From positions 20,349,280-20,413,279 of the forward strand of contig NC_083605.1 in assembly GCF_029168945.1 (NCBI RefSeq): a stretch of DNA of 64,000 nt, in the 5' to 3' direction. Below are positions 1-10,700 of this stretch, in pieces. How positions within the stretch are numbered: position 1 is the stretch's first letter; each line of letters begins with the position of its first letter. The notes beneath the pieces were generated by a model. The model did not search any database. It was not told where the DNA came from and saw only the letters and a list, made by a program, of their open reading frames with translations. This stretch comes from Cannabis sativa. Lineage: Eukaryota > Streptophyta > Magnoliopsida > Rosales > Cannabaceae. Both the position numbers and the translations under genes were made by a program.

Positions 1-113
1 CTCCTATTTCTATCTTTCCACCCTTAAATATACAAATTCTTGGTACATAATATACTTGAGAGATTATCGTATGGGGGAGTTGTTTTAAGTTTTGTATTGA
101 TAGATTATCCTAT

Positions 114-825
114 GGGTTTTGTATTGATATGTTACTGTACCACAAATGCTAGTTAGTAAATTAATTGGCAGCAAACGTAGAAGAAAGCTATGCAGAACGG
201 CGATTTTAGCAACAATTTGGGCTGTGTGGTTGGAGAGAAATGCTAGAAATTTTGAAGGGGTTGAAAGTTCAGAAGCGGATATGTGGGAGAAAGTTAAGTT
301 TTGGGCAGCTACTTGGGTATTTAAGACCAGATTTTTTAAGGATTTGTCTTTTCTAGATCTATGTAGAGAATGGAAATCATTGATGTATTAGAAGTACCTG
401 TCTTTTCTAGATTTATGCAGAGAATGGAAAACAATTTTATAAAGGCAGTAGGTGGCTTTGATTAGTTTTTTTAGTCCTCTTCTGGGGCAGTTTTGGAGAG
501 TGATATTTGTCTTAGGACTTTTGGCTTTGCTTTGAATTGTAACCATGGTTTTCCTCCGCCACAAGTGAGGCTTTTTAATATATAACGGGGAGGATCATAT
601 CTAAGACAAGAGGATCTTTTCTCTTTTTTCTAAAAAAAAAAGAAGTATTTTAGTGGCCTAGCAATTTTTCTTTAGCACTGCTGAGTGCAAACTGTTATTG
701 GCTTTATTTGTTTATGGGGGATTTTTCTAACCAAGGTTTTCCTCCACCACAAGCGAGGATTTTCAATACATAAAGAGGAGGGTCCTATCTAAAGACAAGA
801 GGTTCCTTTCTCTTTCAAAAAAAAA
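114..825 (+). mobile_element. 5'-truncated L1-type LINE with two 3' tails
   Basis: The coding stretch at 146-388 matches the C-terminal end of the complete LINE ORF2 on the minus strand near 6.4 kb (shared blocks such as VWLERN and FLDL.R.W). A characteristic LINE 3' tail follows: CCGCCACAAGTGAGG, a TATAACGGG block, a CTAAGACAAGAGG block and poly(A). The tail occurs twice in the same orientation, at about 543-650 and 730-825. A 15-bp direct repeat, gatagattatcctat, at 99-113 and 826-840 brackets everything and looks like the target-site duplication. A short block ending in AGAGAATGGAAA is also duplicated at about 346-376 and 403-433. The copy is dead (no endonuclease or RT) and lies in NRPC2 intron 25, antisense to the gene. 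Confidence 0.85.
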
Positions 826-959
826 GATAGATTATCCTATCATATGGGGGTGTTGTTTTAATTTTTAAGAGAAGACATGTTTGTTTTCAATATAGCTCTG
901 TAACCACAGTTTTCCTCCACCTTAAATATACTCAAAAAAAAAAAAAAAAAAAAAAAACA

Positions 960-2125
960 AAGAGTTACATTTACACTCCAAAAAATAATAAATAGTACTT
1001 TTTTTTTGAAGAAATTCCATTGATGATCTTTTGATCATACTGCTAAAGTTTTATTTTTCTTTCAAGATGAACATATTACTTGTCCACAGTATATAGAATA
1101 ACTGCATGTAATATAGAAATTGATTAAAAAAATTCTCTTTCTTCTTAAGAAAATTGAAAATTCTATAAAGCACACCCTTAAAAGGGATGCACCGATAAAT
1201 CTCTACTCTATCTGTTTTAGTATCCGAAATAATTTTTAAGTTAATTATTTTTGCATGGTTATGTAAATTATAGTTATTGAAGATATCCTGCAAAATTTTC
1301 AGAAATTCGAAAAAATTTAACATGCCAAAAAACTACGTTCAAACAGTGTGTTGCACGCGTAACTACTTTATTTTGTACGCGTGTAAAATAGATTGTTTGA
1401 ACATTGCTTTCTATATTGTAAATTATTCCAAATTTCTCAAAATTTTGTAAGATATCTTAAATAGCTATAACGTACAAGAATATGAAGAAAAAAAATAGAC
1501 TAAAAAATTCTTCTGAATGCCGAAACAAGTAGAGAGTGCATCAGTACATCCCTTTTTACGGGGAGCATTGTAGAATCACCCTATTGTTTTCTATATTGTA
1601 AATTATTCCAAATTTCTCAAAATTTTGTAAGATATCTTAAATAGCTATAACGTACATGAATATGAAAAAAAATTAGACTAAAAGATTCTTCTGGATGCCG
1701 AAACAAGTAGAGGGTGCATCAGTACATCTCTTTTAAGGAGGTGCATTGTAGAATCACCCTATATTATAAAAGTTATATGTATACACATAAAAATTTAACT
1801 AATTGTAATTTCAACTTCTCCGTGGTTCATTTCATTCAAGAAGAAAAAAGAAAAAGGAAAAAAAAAATGAAGAGGGATGGTGGGCAGTTAGAAAATTTGG
1901 GGTGTATTTTTATTTTTAAAGTGAAACCCAAATTTTTGTTAAAAAAAAAAAAAGTGAAACCCAATTTTGTAAATAGGAGTGTGGTTATAAAAAGAGAAAT
2001 TTTATTTGCACTCCATAAAGTTTTGAAAAAAAAAAATCAACTAAAAAATTTTCACAGATACCGAAACAAATGAGGGTACATCGGTATACCCTTTTTAGAG
2101 AGTGCATTGAAGAATTTTCCAAAAA
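960..2125. repeat. Cluster of decayed MITE-like repeats
   Basis: No exon is visible here. A motif family built around 'ccgaaacaa', 'gtgcatc.gtacat' and 'agtgcatt..agaat' recurs at about 1160-1230 (inverted), 1520-1580, 1695-1760 and 2055-2125. Several copies are flanked by stretches resembling 'ttgcactcc'. I read them as old copies of a small non-autonomous DNA transposon lying on top of each other in NRPC2 intron 25. The family is not recognised and the boundaries are approximate. Confidence 0.4.
1406..1764. repeat. Direct tandem duplication, period 180 bp
   Basis: Two units, 1406-1585 and 1586-1764, align with only scattered differences. Both contain ctatattgtaaattattcc (at 1411 and 1591) and both finish with 'gaatcaccctat'. 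Each unit carries one copy of the MITE-like 'ccgaaacaagtagag' motif, so this may be a tandem MITE insertion or a later duplication. Confidence 0.75.
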
Positions 2126-2340
2126 CATATACTTGAAAACACTGTTAAGATACTTTAGCTTGAGTATCTACCACATTAACAATTGTAGAAAAGAAACATA
2201 TTGAACAATCCAAGCTGCTGAACATACCTAAGAAATTGAAGTATGAGTTCTTCATAGACCAACAAAGATAATGAAAAATACAAGACATTTACCAAACATG
2301 AAACAAGAGAAAAACAAAATAAAAAATGTTAAATGCTTGC

Positions 2341-4715
2341 CTGGTTGAATGCAATGTTTCCCATTGCTTGCTTTCCCATAGCACACTAAAATGAAGGACA
2401 AAAACAATAAAGAAAAAAAATATATAACTTGATTAATGAAGTAATTTAAGATGAAAACATTGATCAAAGCACAAACTACAACTAAAAAAAATAAAAACCT
2501 GGTAAGTGTTTCTAGGAGACTGGTTGTGATGAGGATATGGTATTAACCCAGCAATCACACCCAAGATGGTGAATGGTTCTATTTCAAGATGTGTTGTATC
2601 TGTCTTAACATCTTGCTCATACAAAGAAATCTAAAATACAAAACCATGAATTAATAAGGCTCAATGAAGTTCACCATCTTAAACCAAAAAGCAACAGAAG
2701 TCGTTAATAGGAACAAACCAAAGCATTGTTTTCCTCGTTGACATCAAGATACTCAATCAACCCTTCTCGTAAAAAATCATCAAATGTGCGTACTCCATCC
2801 TTGAAAGGTGCACGCGAAGAATATTAGATTTGACCCAATATTATTTTTCAAGTATAGAGCAAAGATAAAAGTTTACCATCAACTCCTTCATATGATGCTC
2901 TTTGACTCTTGGAATGCCTTTGTCAACAATGACAAGTGGGCGACAAACTCGGCCTCCATCAGAAGCAATGTAGACACACCGCTGATATGATATGCTCTTG
3001 TTAGTTGTGAACTTGTGACTATTAGTTTGCAATATGAAGTAAGATCTCAACAAGAATATTACCTCAAACATGGAAAATGGAGAATACCGTCTCACAAACT
3101 ATCTTATTCGAATAAAACCTCACCCAGTAATTAGAAATAGACCTCTGATCTACCCATGCATTTTGTTCTTTGCTCTTAATATAAGAATATTATTTAAAAA
3201 AGAGAAAGAGGCCACTGCCTTAGACTGGCCCCCCATCGAATTTATTAAGAGCCTCACTTGTGGTGGAGGAATACCGTAGTAAACATAAACAAAACATAAA
3301 ACTATAGCCCAACACAGGATAAAAAACAACAACAGTTCTTAATATAAAATATACGTTTGAAGATTATAAATAATGGAAACATTTGCTATGCTCAAGTTAA
3401 ATCGAAATGATATATTATATCATTCAAACTTATTTCTTCTAGGAAATTATGAGCAGGTTTTTTCGAAAGTGTTTGCATAGCTTTCTATAGAACTTTCCAT
3501 CTTTATAGAATCAACTATGTAGTGTAGACTTTCAAACATGCTGAATGATATATCCTTCTCATAAACACTTGTTTCTCTGTACCTTTCTCTTTAACAAAAA
3601 AAAGACAGAGGTCACTTGTCTATGTCTTTCCCTTGTTATAAGTGCACATGCAGAAACATATGTAAATATATCAAACAGATGTTAAGTCTGTGTACTTGGA
3701 AAAACAATTATAATAAACCCATGCAAATCTCTTTTCTAACACCACAAGCAAGAAAAAAGATTCCGTTTATCAACCTGTTGTTTCACCAATTTTAGATTCT
3801 GTCAAACTTTATAATTCAATACTATGGAAGATAAAAAAATTCAACATGGGCACAATGCCACATTAAAACAGAAAAAATTGTTGGAGAAGTATTGAAAACT
3901 TGCCTGTTTTTCGTTGAGAAAGACACTGACAAACTCTCCAATTTTTCCAGCTCTACGTAGCATTCTAATTGTTGTGGCAAAACCCTAATTGAATGACAAA
4001 AGAAAAAGAAAGAGATGACTGAAGCAACCAAATATAGTAATCATACATGATAGCATAACCTACTAGAACGTATGTATTACTTGTGGCAGCATCATAATTG
4101 GCATAAACAAAACTCATCATACTAGGTATTTACCCTCATTTTGTTTTCTCTGATAATGAACAAGAATCATCACTAATATAGAAGATAGCAATATTTACGA
4201 CAGGGAGTCCCCATATGAAAAATATAACAATTACAAAAGAGAGCCCCAATAACCAAAGATCAGTACAGCCATGGCTTCAAACATTCCGGAAAATGTACAA
4301 ACGGTCTCAGAAGCAACATAGTTTAACCTTAGTGTTTTGCAGACAAGAAATGAGATCTAGGAGCAATTCATGGGTGAGAACACTCAACCCCCTAAGTAAC
4401 GTGAATAATTTGCTAGAATCAGGATGCTATCTTTTAAAACTCGGTGGATAAGAAAAGAGTGATATTATTATTATAGTCTGTTGCAACAGAGCATGTCTCC
4501 AAACAACTAAATAGAAAGTCAAGAGCTGAAATTAATTATTGGAAGAGGAAACAACTTACTACATATGCTTTGCACATTAGATGGATATAACTACGTACCT
4601 GTGGCCTCCGATGCTTGCCAAGAATATGCCCATTGAATATCACTAGAAATGAATTTGGTGAGTGAAGTTCTTCTCCCGAAAGTAGTTCCAAGTCCTCAAC
4701 ACCAAGACAATAGAA
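2341..4715 (-). CDS. NRPC2: NRPC2 exons 20-25 (external domains to start of hybrid-binding domain)
   Basis: Exons 4715-4599 ([10 protein letters not shown] to GKHRRPQ), 3984-3904 ([12 protein letters not shown]), 2981-2877 ([15 protein letters not shown]), 2799-2719 ([16 protein letters not shown]), 2630-2499 ([20 protein letters not shown]) and 2385-2341 ([15 protein letters not shown]). They cover the Rpb2 external domains and enter the large C-terminal domain. The donors after exon 21 (GC at 3903-3902, context CAG|GCAAGT) and exon 25 (GC at 2340-2339, context CAG|GCAAGC) are GC rather than GT. Both otherwise match the strong donor consensus, as expected for plant GC-AG introns. No following exon (expected LNRMDTLLYLL-like) is found between 1 and 2340, so intron 25 runs off the window. 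Confidence 0.92.
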
Positions 4716-7700
4716 CTATGCCAACAACAATTAGATGTCATATATAAGCAGTGTAATCATAATTAAGTACATCGATGATATAGAACTGTTACAATATACA
4801 CATGTAACTTGAAATAGTATTGTTCCATGAGCTTTTGAAACAGAATCGGGTACCGACGCATTTTGCGTAAGCCTTGAGGACATCAAGGCGTACACCTCAA
4901 CAATAAGAAGAAAAGTTTATAAGTCGTAAATTTCATAACAAACAACACATAATTCCATAACAAAGTTAAAATTCATAAAAATTTAGGCAATTATGTTAAT
5001 GACTTATTCTTTGCCGGACTACTTTCCTATCTTTTCTCAACCTTTCCTAGTTCTTAGCTACTTAGTTGTAACAGCTTCAAGTCTGCAAAAGACTCTCTGT
5101 ACGTTTTATGGTATGTTTACTTAAAGGGAATGGGAATGAATCGTATGGTATTGATTCCTGTTAGAATATTAACTGTATATTAGTTGTAAAAGAATTATGG
5201 TAACTGAAATTTAGTAGTTTCCTATTTTGTTATTGGTAGTTTCCCATTTAGTCTCCTAGCTTTGTATATAAATATGTACTATTCTATGAAATAAAAACAC
5301 AATTCGATTCACTATTTTTTACATGGTATCAGAGCTTTGTGATTCGAAATTCGAAATTCAAAATTAGGGTTCACTAAAAAAAATAAAAGAGATTAGGGTT
5401 TGAGTTTAGGGTTCTTTTTCAAAAATCTTTTTTTGAGTGCGAATTTATTCTTACCGCCCACTCAGGAGTGTTGCCCAGCCGCCGATCTACAAAACCCCGA
5501 AGTCCAGTCACCGGATTCCTCGCACGTGGGGCTCACGCGCCGCCTAAAGCTTCTAAACGTTTTCCCACGCGCCGGCGCGTGGAGGCTCGTGTGACGGCGT
5601 TTTTTGCCGGTTCTTTACTTTGTTCTTCTAAGCCTACTCGCATCTGTTTAAGGTTGTAATTCGGTATTTTTTTGCCTTCTTCGTGTTAGGGTGTTCATTC
5701 TTTGGTGTTCTTTTTGTTCCTTTTCTCTGTCAAGTGTGTTTACTTTTGAGATTATGACAGAGATAAAATCAGTTGTTGTTTCTGATGTGGTTCCCGTGAT
5801 GTCTAAAATTACGGACCATAAGTTGATTGGTTCGAATTATTTGGAATGGAGTAAGACGATTCGACTGTATTTGAGGAGTATTGACAAAGATGATCACTTG
5901 ACTGACGATCCTCCTGAAGAAACAGACGATTCAAGAAAAATATGGCGCCGTGAGAACGCTCGCTTATTCCTTCAAATTCGAAATTCTATCGATAATGAGG
6001 TAATTAGTTTGATTAATCATTGTGAATTGGTTAAAGAACTAATGGATTACTTTGAGTTTTTGTATTCTGGCAAAGACAACATATCTCGCATATGTGATAT
6101 TTGCAAAGCCTCTTATCGTGCGGAAAAACAAGATAAGTCTCTTATGAATTATTTTATGGCTTTCTTTTTTTTTGAAAAAAGAGACGGAGGCCATTGTCTT
6201 AGACTAGCCCCATCCCCTAAATGGATAAAAGTCCTCACTTGTGGCGGAGGAATACCGTGGTTACAAAAATAGAGCAAGATCCACATCTTCAACCAAAGCT
6301 AGGGAAAACTAACACAAACCACTCTGCCCTATCTAAACAAATAAAACTTCTAACACCCTAGGGGACATACGCAAAGCTGACACTGTCACAGAATAGGCTT
6401 TGAGGCTGCACCAGAGCAGCTTACAACAGCGTTCTCCAATCTCTGTTTAGGTCTAAGAATGAAATATTTTCGAAGTGCTTAGTCTTGTACACCCATGAAG
6501 CTGTCCAGAATTTGATTTTATCCCACAGGGTCTCAATTGAGCTTTCCGACCCTTCAAAGATTCTATTATTTCGTTCTAACCAAACAACCCAGAGAACAGA
6601 CAATACCGTCGTTCTCCATAAGCTCGTGCTCCGTTTACTGCCTCCAACCTTACTTACTAACATGTAATCAACCGAGGAAGGCATAGCCCATTGAATCTGA
6701 AATTCATTCATCAGCAATATCCATAAAGAACTTGCAAGGCGGCATCTTAAGAACAAGTGTGCGTTGTCTTCCCCACTTATCTTGCAGCAAACACACCATC
6801 CAGGTGATATGCTCATAAGTGGGCGCTTTTTTTGCAGTCTAGCATGAACGTTCAATTTATCTAGAGCCACCAACCAACCGAACACTTTGACTTTGGAAGG
6901 ACCTCTACTTTTCCATAGTATTTTAGTCCAGAACAACTCATCAAAGTTTTCGGTTGAGGTAAACCAGCTGAACGCTGATTTAGAAGAGAAAATCCCACAA
7001 GAGTCTGGTAACCAAGTCCGGCTATCTTCAAGAATGTTAAGTACTCTGACGTGTTCCAGTTTTTGTAATAATTGTGTCAAGCTCGGAATCTCTCTATCCA
7101 TGATGTTTCTTCTGAAATTAAGATCCCAGCTCGCCACACACTCTCCAACCTCGCCCTCATCGGTGATCATCTCCTGAATACTTACATTCTTTGCCCTAGA
7201 TATCACAGCTAAATTTGGAAATTGATCCCTCAGTGAAGAACCCCCAACCCACTCGTCTTCCCAGAAGCGAATACGTTCCCCATTCCCTATTTTAAACTTT
7301 ACCAACTTCCCATATTCATCGTAAAGATCTGAGATATCCTTCCATGGTCCTCTTGGGGACATTCTAATCCCCTGTTTTGTATCCCAGAAATTGTCTGCTT
7401 TGCCATATCGACTTTTAATGACTTTGTGCCACAGAGAGTTCGGCTCTAGAGGGAATCTCCATAGCCATTTCATAAGCAATCCTTTGTTCCGCATATCTAG
7501 TTTTCCGATTGCTAAGCCACCCTCCGCTCTAGGTTTACACACTTCATCCCAAGCCACCAAATGATCCCCTCCTGCTAAATCTCCTCCTTCCCAAAAGAAG
7601 TCTCTCATCATTTTTTCTAGTTCCTTTAAGACCACTTTTGGAGCTTTAAATAAAGACAGATAGTAAATTGGAAGTGAGGAGAGGACAGACTGAATGAGAG

Positions 7701-10700
7701 TCAGCCTACCTCCTCTAGAGAGGAAAGAGCATTTCCATCCATCCATCCTTTTAGCACATTTATCCAGAACAGGCTCCCAAAAAGATCTCTTCCTTGGAGA
7801 ACCACCAAGCGGCATTCCCAAATAGGTCATAGGCCACCTACCCACCTCACACCCAATAAGAATCGCACTTTGGGCCACTGCTTCCTCATTCATACAGATG
7901 CCTAGCAGCTGACTTTTATTCAAGTTTACTTTTAGTCCCGAGATTCCACAGAATGCTTTAACAACCTTAACCAACTTCTGGAGAGAAACCTCGTCTTTTA
8001 CAAAGAAAAGAGTGTCATCCGCAAATTGTAGATGACTAAGCCGAATATCGTCTTTACCTATCTGGAAACCCGTCAAAGATTCTGTCTCTATTGCCTTGTC
8101 CACCATTCTTCCAAGAATATCAGCAATCATTGTGAAAAGAAACGGTGAGAGGGGGTCTCCTTGTCTTAGGCCCCTAGAGCCATTGAACTTGCCTCTTACC
8201 CTACCATTAATGAAAATGGAAAATGAAGTTGACGAGACACATCCTCGTATCCATTTTCTCCACCGCTCTCCAAAACCTTTTTTCCTCAAAACCATATCTA
8301 AGAATCCCCAATCAACACGATCATATGCTTTTTCAAAGTCGATCTTGAGCACGAACCCTTTTTTACCACGACTCCTATAGTCCTCAACTGCTTCATTTGC
8401 CATTAGAACCGAGTCTAGGATCTGTCTCCCTTCCACGAAAGCCGATTGGGTTTCGGAAATAGTCTCTCCCAAAACACCGCGAAGCCTAGTGGCAAGAGTC
8501 TTGGCAATGATTTTATACACACTTGTGATGAGACTGATTGGTCTAAAATCTTTGACTTTGCAGCTATTTAATCTTTTAGGGATCAGACATATAAACGTGT
8601 CATTGATACTGCCCTCAATTCTTCCCTCTCTATGAAAAGCCGTAAACACTTCCATGAGGTCATGCTTAATCGTCTCCCAATTATGTTGGAGGACCGCCAG
8701 ACTAAAGCCGTCCGGCCCCGGGGCTTTATTTCCTTCACAACTAAAGACAATGTTTCTGACTTCTTCTTCTTCAAAAGGGCATTCTAGTTGCCCGGCTGAA
8801 GATTCCGCTATCTGTTGCCACTCAATACCTTCAATCCCGGACCCCAATCTTGCCTCTGAAGTATAGAGTTTTGAAAAAAAAGCAATTAGCTCCTCAGCAA
8901 TTTCCTTCTCATTATCAATGATGTCTCCATTTTCTCTTTCAATTCTCGAGATGGTGTTCCTGGCCTTCCTTGCATTTAATAAATTATGGAAGAATCTTGA
9001 GTTTGCATCTCCTTCTCTTGCCCATTTGCACTTAGATTTCAGCCAAGTACCTCTTTCTTCTTCAAAATTCAACCCCTTCCATTCCTCTTTTAATTTCCTT
9101 CTTTCGTCAAGTAACGATTGGTTCCAGGACGAGGTTCCTTCTAGTCTGTCTAATACCCCCAATCTTCCTTCCAACGCAATCTTCTTGGCCCTATTTTGTC
9201 CGAACGTGGACTTACTCCACTCCTTCACCTTCCCTTGAAGTATTTTCAGTTTCTTCATAAACTTTGTGCCTGGCCACCCGTCATTAATTTCCTCCTTCCA
9301 CCATCTTTCGAAACATTTGGAAAAGGACTTGTGATCCAGCCAATGATTATCAAACCTGAAAGGTCCGGGCCCCCACTTTGGAGGATTTGAATCGATCACA
9401 ACAGGGCTATGGTCCGACACTATCCTCACCAACAATTCTTGTCTCACAAACGGAAAAATGACATTCCAATTGTTAGTGAAAAGAAATCTGTCCAGTCTGC
9501 TGCAAACAGGGGATGCTCTGAAATTCGACCAAGTAAATCTTCCGTTCTCAAGTTTAGGATCGATCAACTGTAATTCCCGGATCAGGCCATCAAACAACTT
9601 CATACTCCTTGTAAACGAGCTACTGTTTAATTTCTCCCCTACTCTTCTGGTCACATTAAAGTCTCCCGCCACACACCACGACTCTCCACATATTGAACTT
9701 AAACCTGCTAATTCATCCCAGAACTCAGGTCTAAGTTTATACGAACACGGACCATACACTCCCGAAAACCACCAAGGCTCTTTACCTTCTGCATTAATCA
9801 AAACTGAGATTGAGAATTCACCAACCAAAGAGTCTAGTACCGAGATGGTTCTAGTGTCCCAAATCAGTAACGTTCCCCCCGATCTCCCTATGGCTGGAAT
9901 AAGAATCCACGCTTTGAATCTGGACCTCCATATGCTTCCAATGAACCTTCTATCCACTGTAGCTCTTTTCACTTCTTGTAATATTACCAAATCTGGATTA
10001 GCTTTGCAAATTGTAGCTTTGATAGCTGCTCTCTTTCCTTTGTCCCCGCTACCTCTAATGTTCCAGGTTAGAATCTTCATAATGAACCGTTTGGTGGCCC
10101 TGGTTTATTATAACTCTTCTCATAATTTACGTTGAAAGTAAGTTTGTTCAATTCTCTGCATTTCTTCCTAGCCTTCTTGACCTCTTCTGTCTTCTGATCA
10201 CTATCTTCTTTTTCTAGTGTAATTTTCATACCCATCTCAGCCATGGATTCGACAATATTTGACCAAGAAGTTGCCTCAATCATGATCTCATCTGCTTCCC
10301 CCACTTCCTCCTTTTCTAGTTCATCTAGCTTATCATCACTACCATCACCTAGCCTCATCTCCTCTAGTCCCTGCCTCGAAAATACTTCAGCCTCCACCCT
10401 CCACAACTCATTAATGTTGCATATAATATCATCAGTTTCTTCTCCTTCTTCCGGTATTGAGTCCTCTCCTTCCCCTTCAGACTCCTCATCATCCGAGCTC
10501 AAATCTCGAAACTCGAACTCCTTCGGATCCTCATCGTCCTCCTCGAGCTCCGGAGAATAATTTTCTTCATTGAAATGGTTCATACGCTCATGACCAAATG
10601 ATTTCCTTTTTCTGCAATAGACACGGGCAAACATAGGTCTACTTTCCTTCTCTGATTCCATCTCCCCCTTATAATGGAGTACCGACTCTGTTACTTTTCT

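Noticed and set aside
2160..2260. Possible exon 26 of NRPC2
   Set aside because: The minus strand does not encode the expected NRMDTLLYLL-like block in any frame, so intron 25 most likely continues past the left edge.
4215..4451. 78-codon plus-strand frame
   Set aside because: Lies in NRPC2 intron 20, antisense, with no family match and no codon bias that I can see.
5400..5659. Two overlapping plus-strand frames after the Copia-1 LTR
   Set aside because: They fall in the untranslated leader between primer site and gag; GC-rich but with no gag similarity, and the conserved gag start is at 5754.
10243..10560. Plus-strand serine-rich open frame of 105 codons
   Set aside because: It is the antisense of the acidic part of LINE ORF1; the low-complexity composition explains the open frame.
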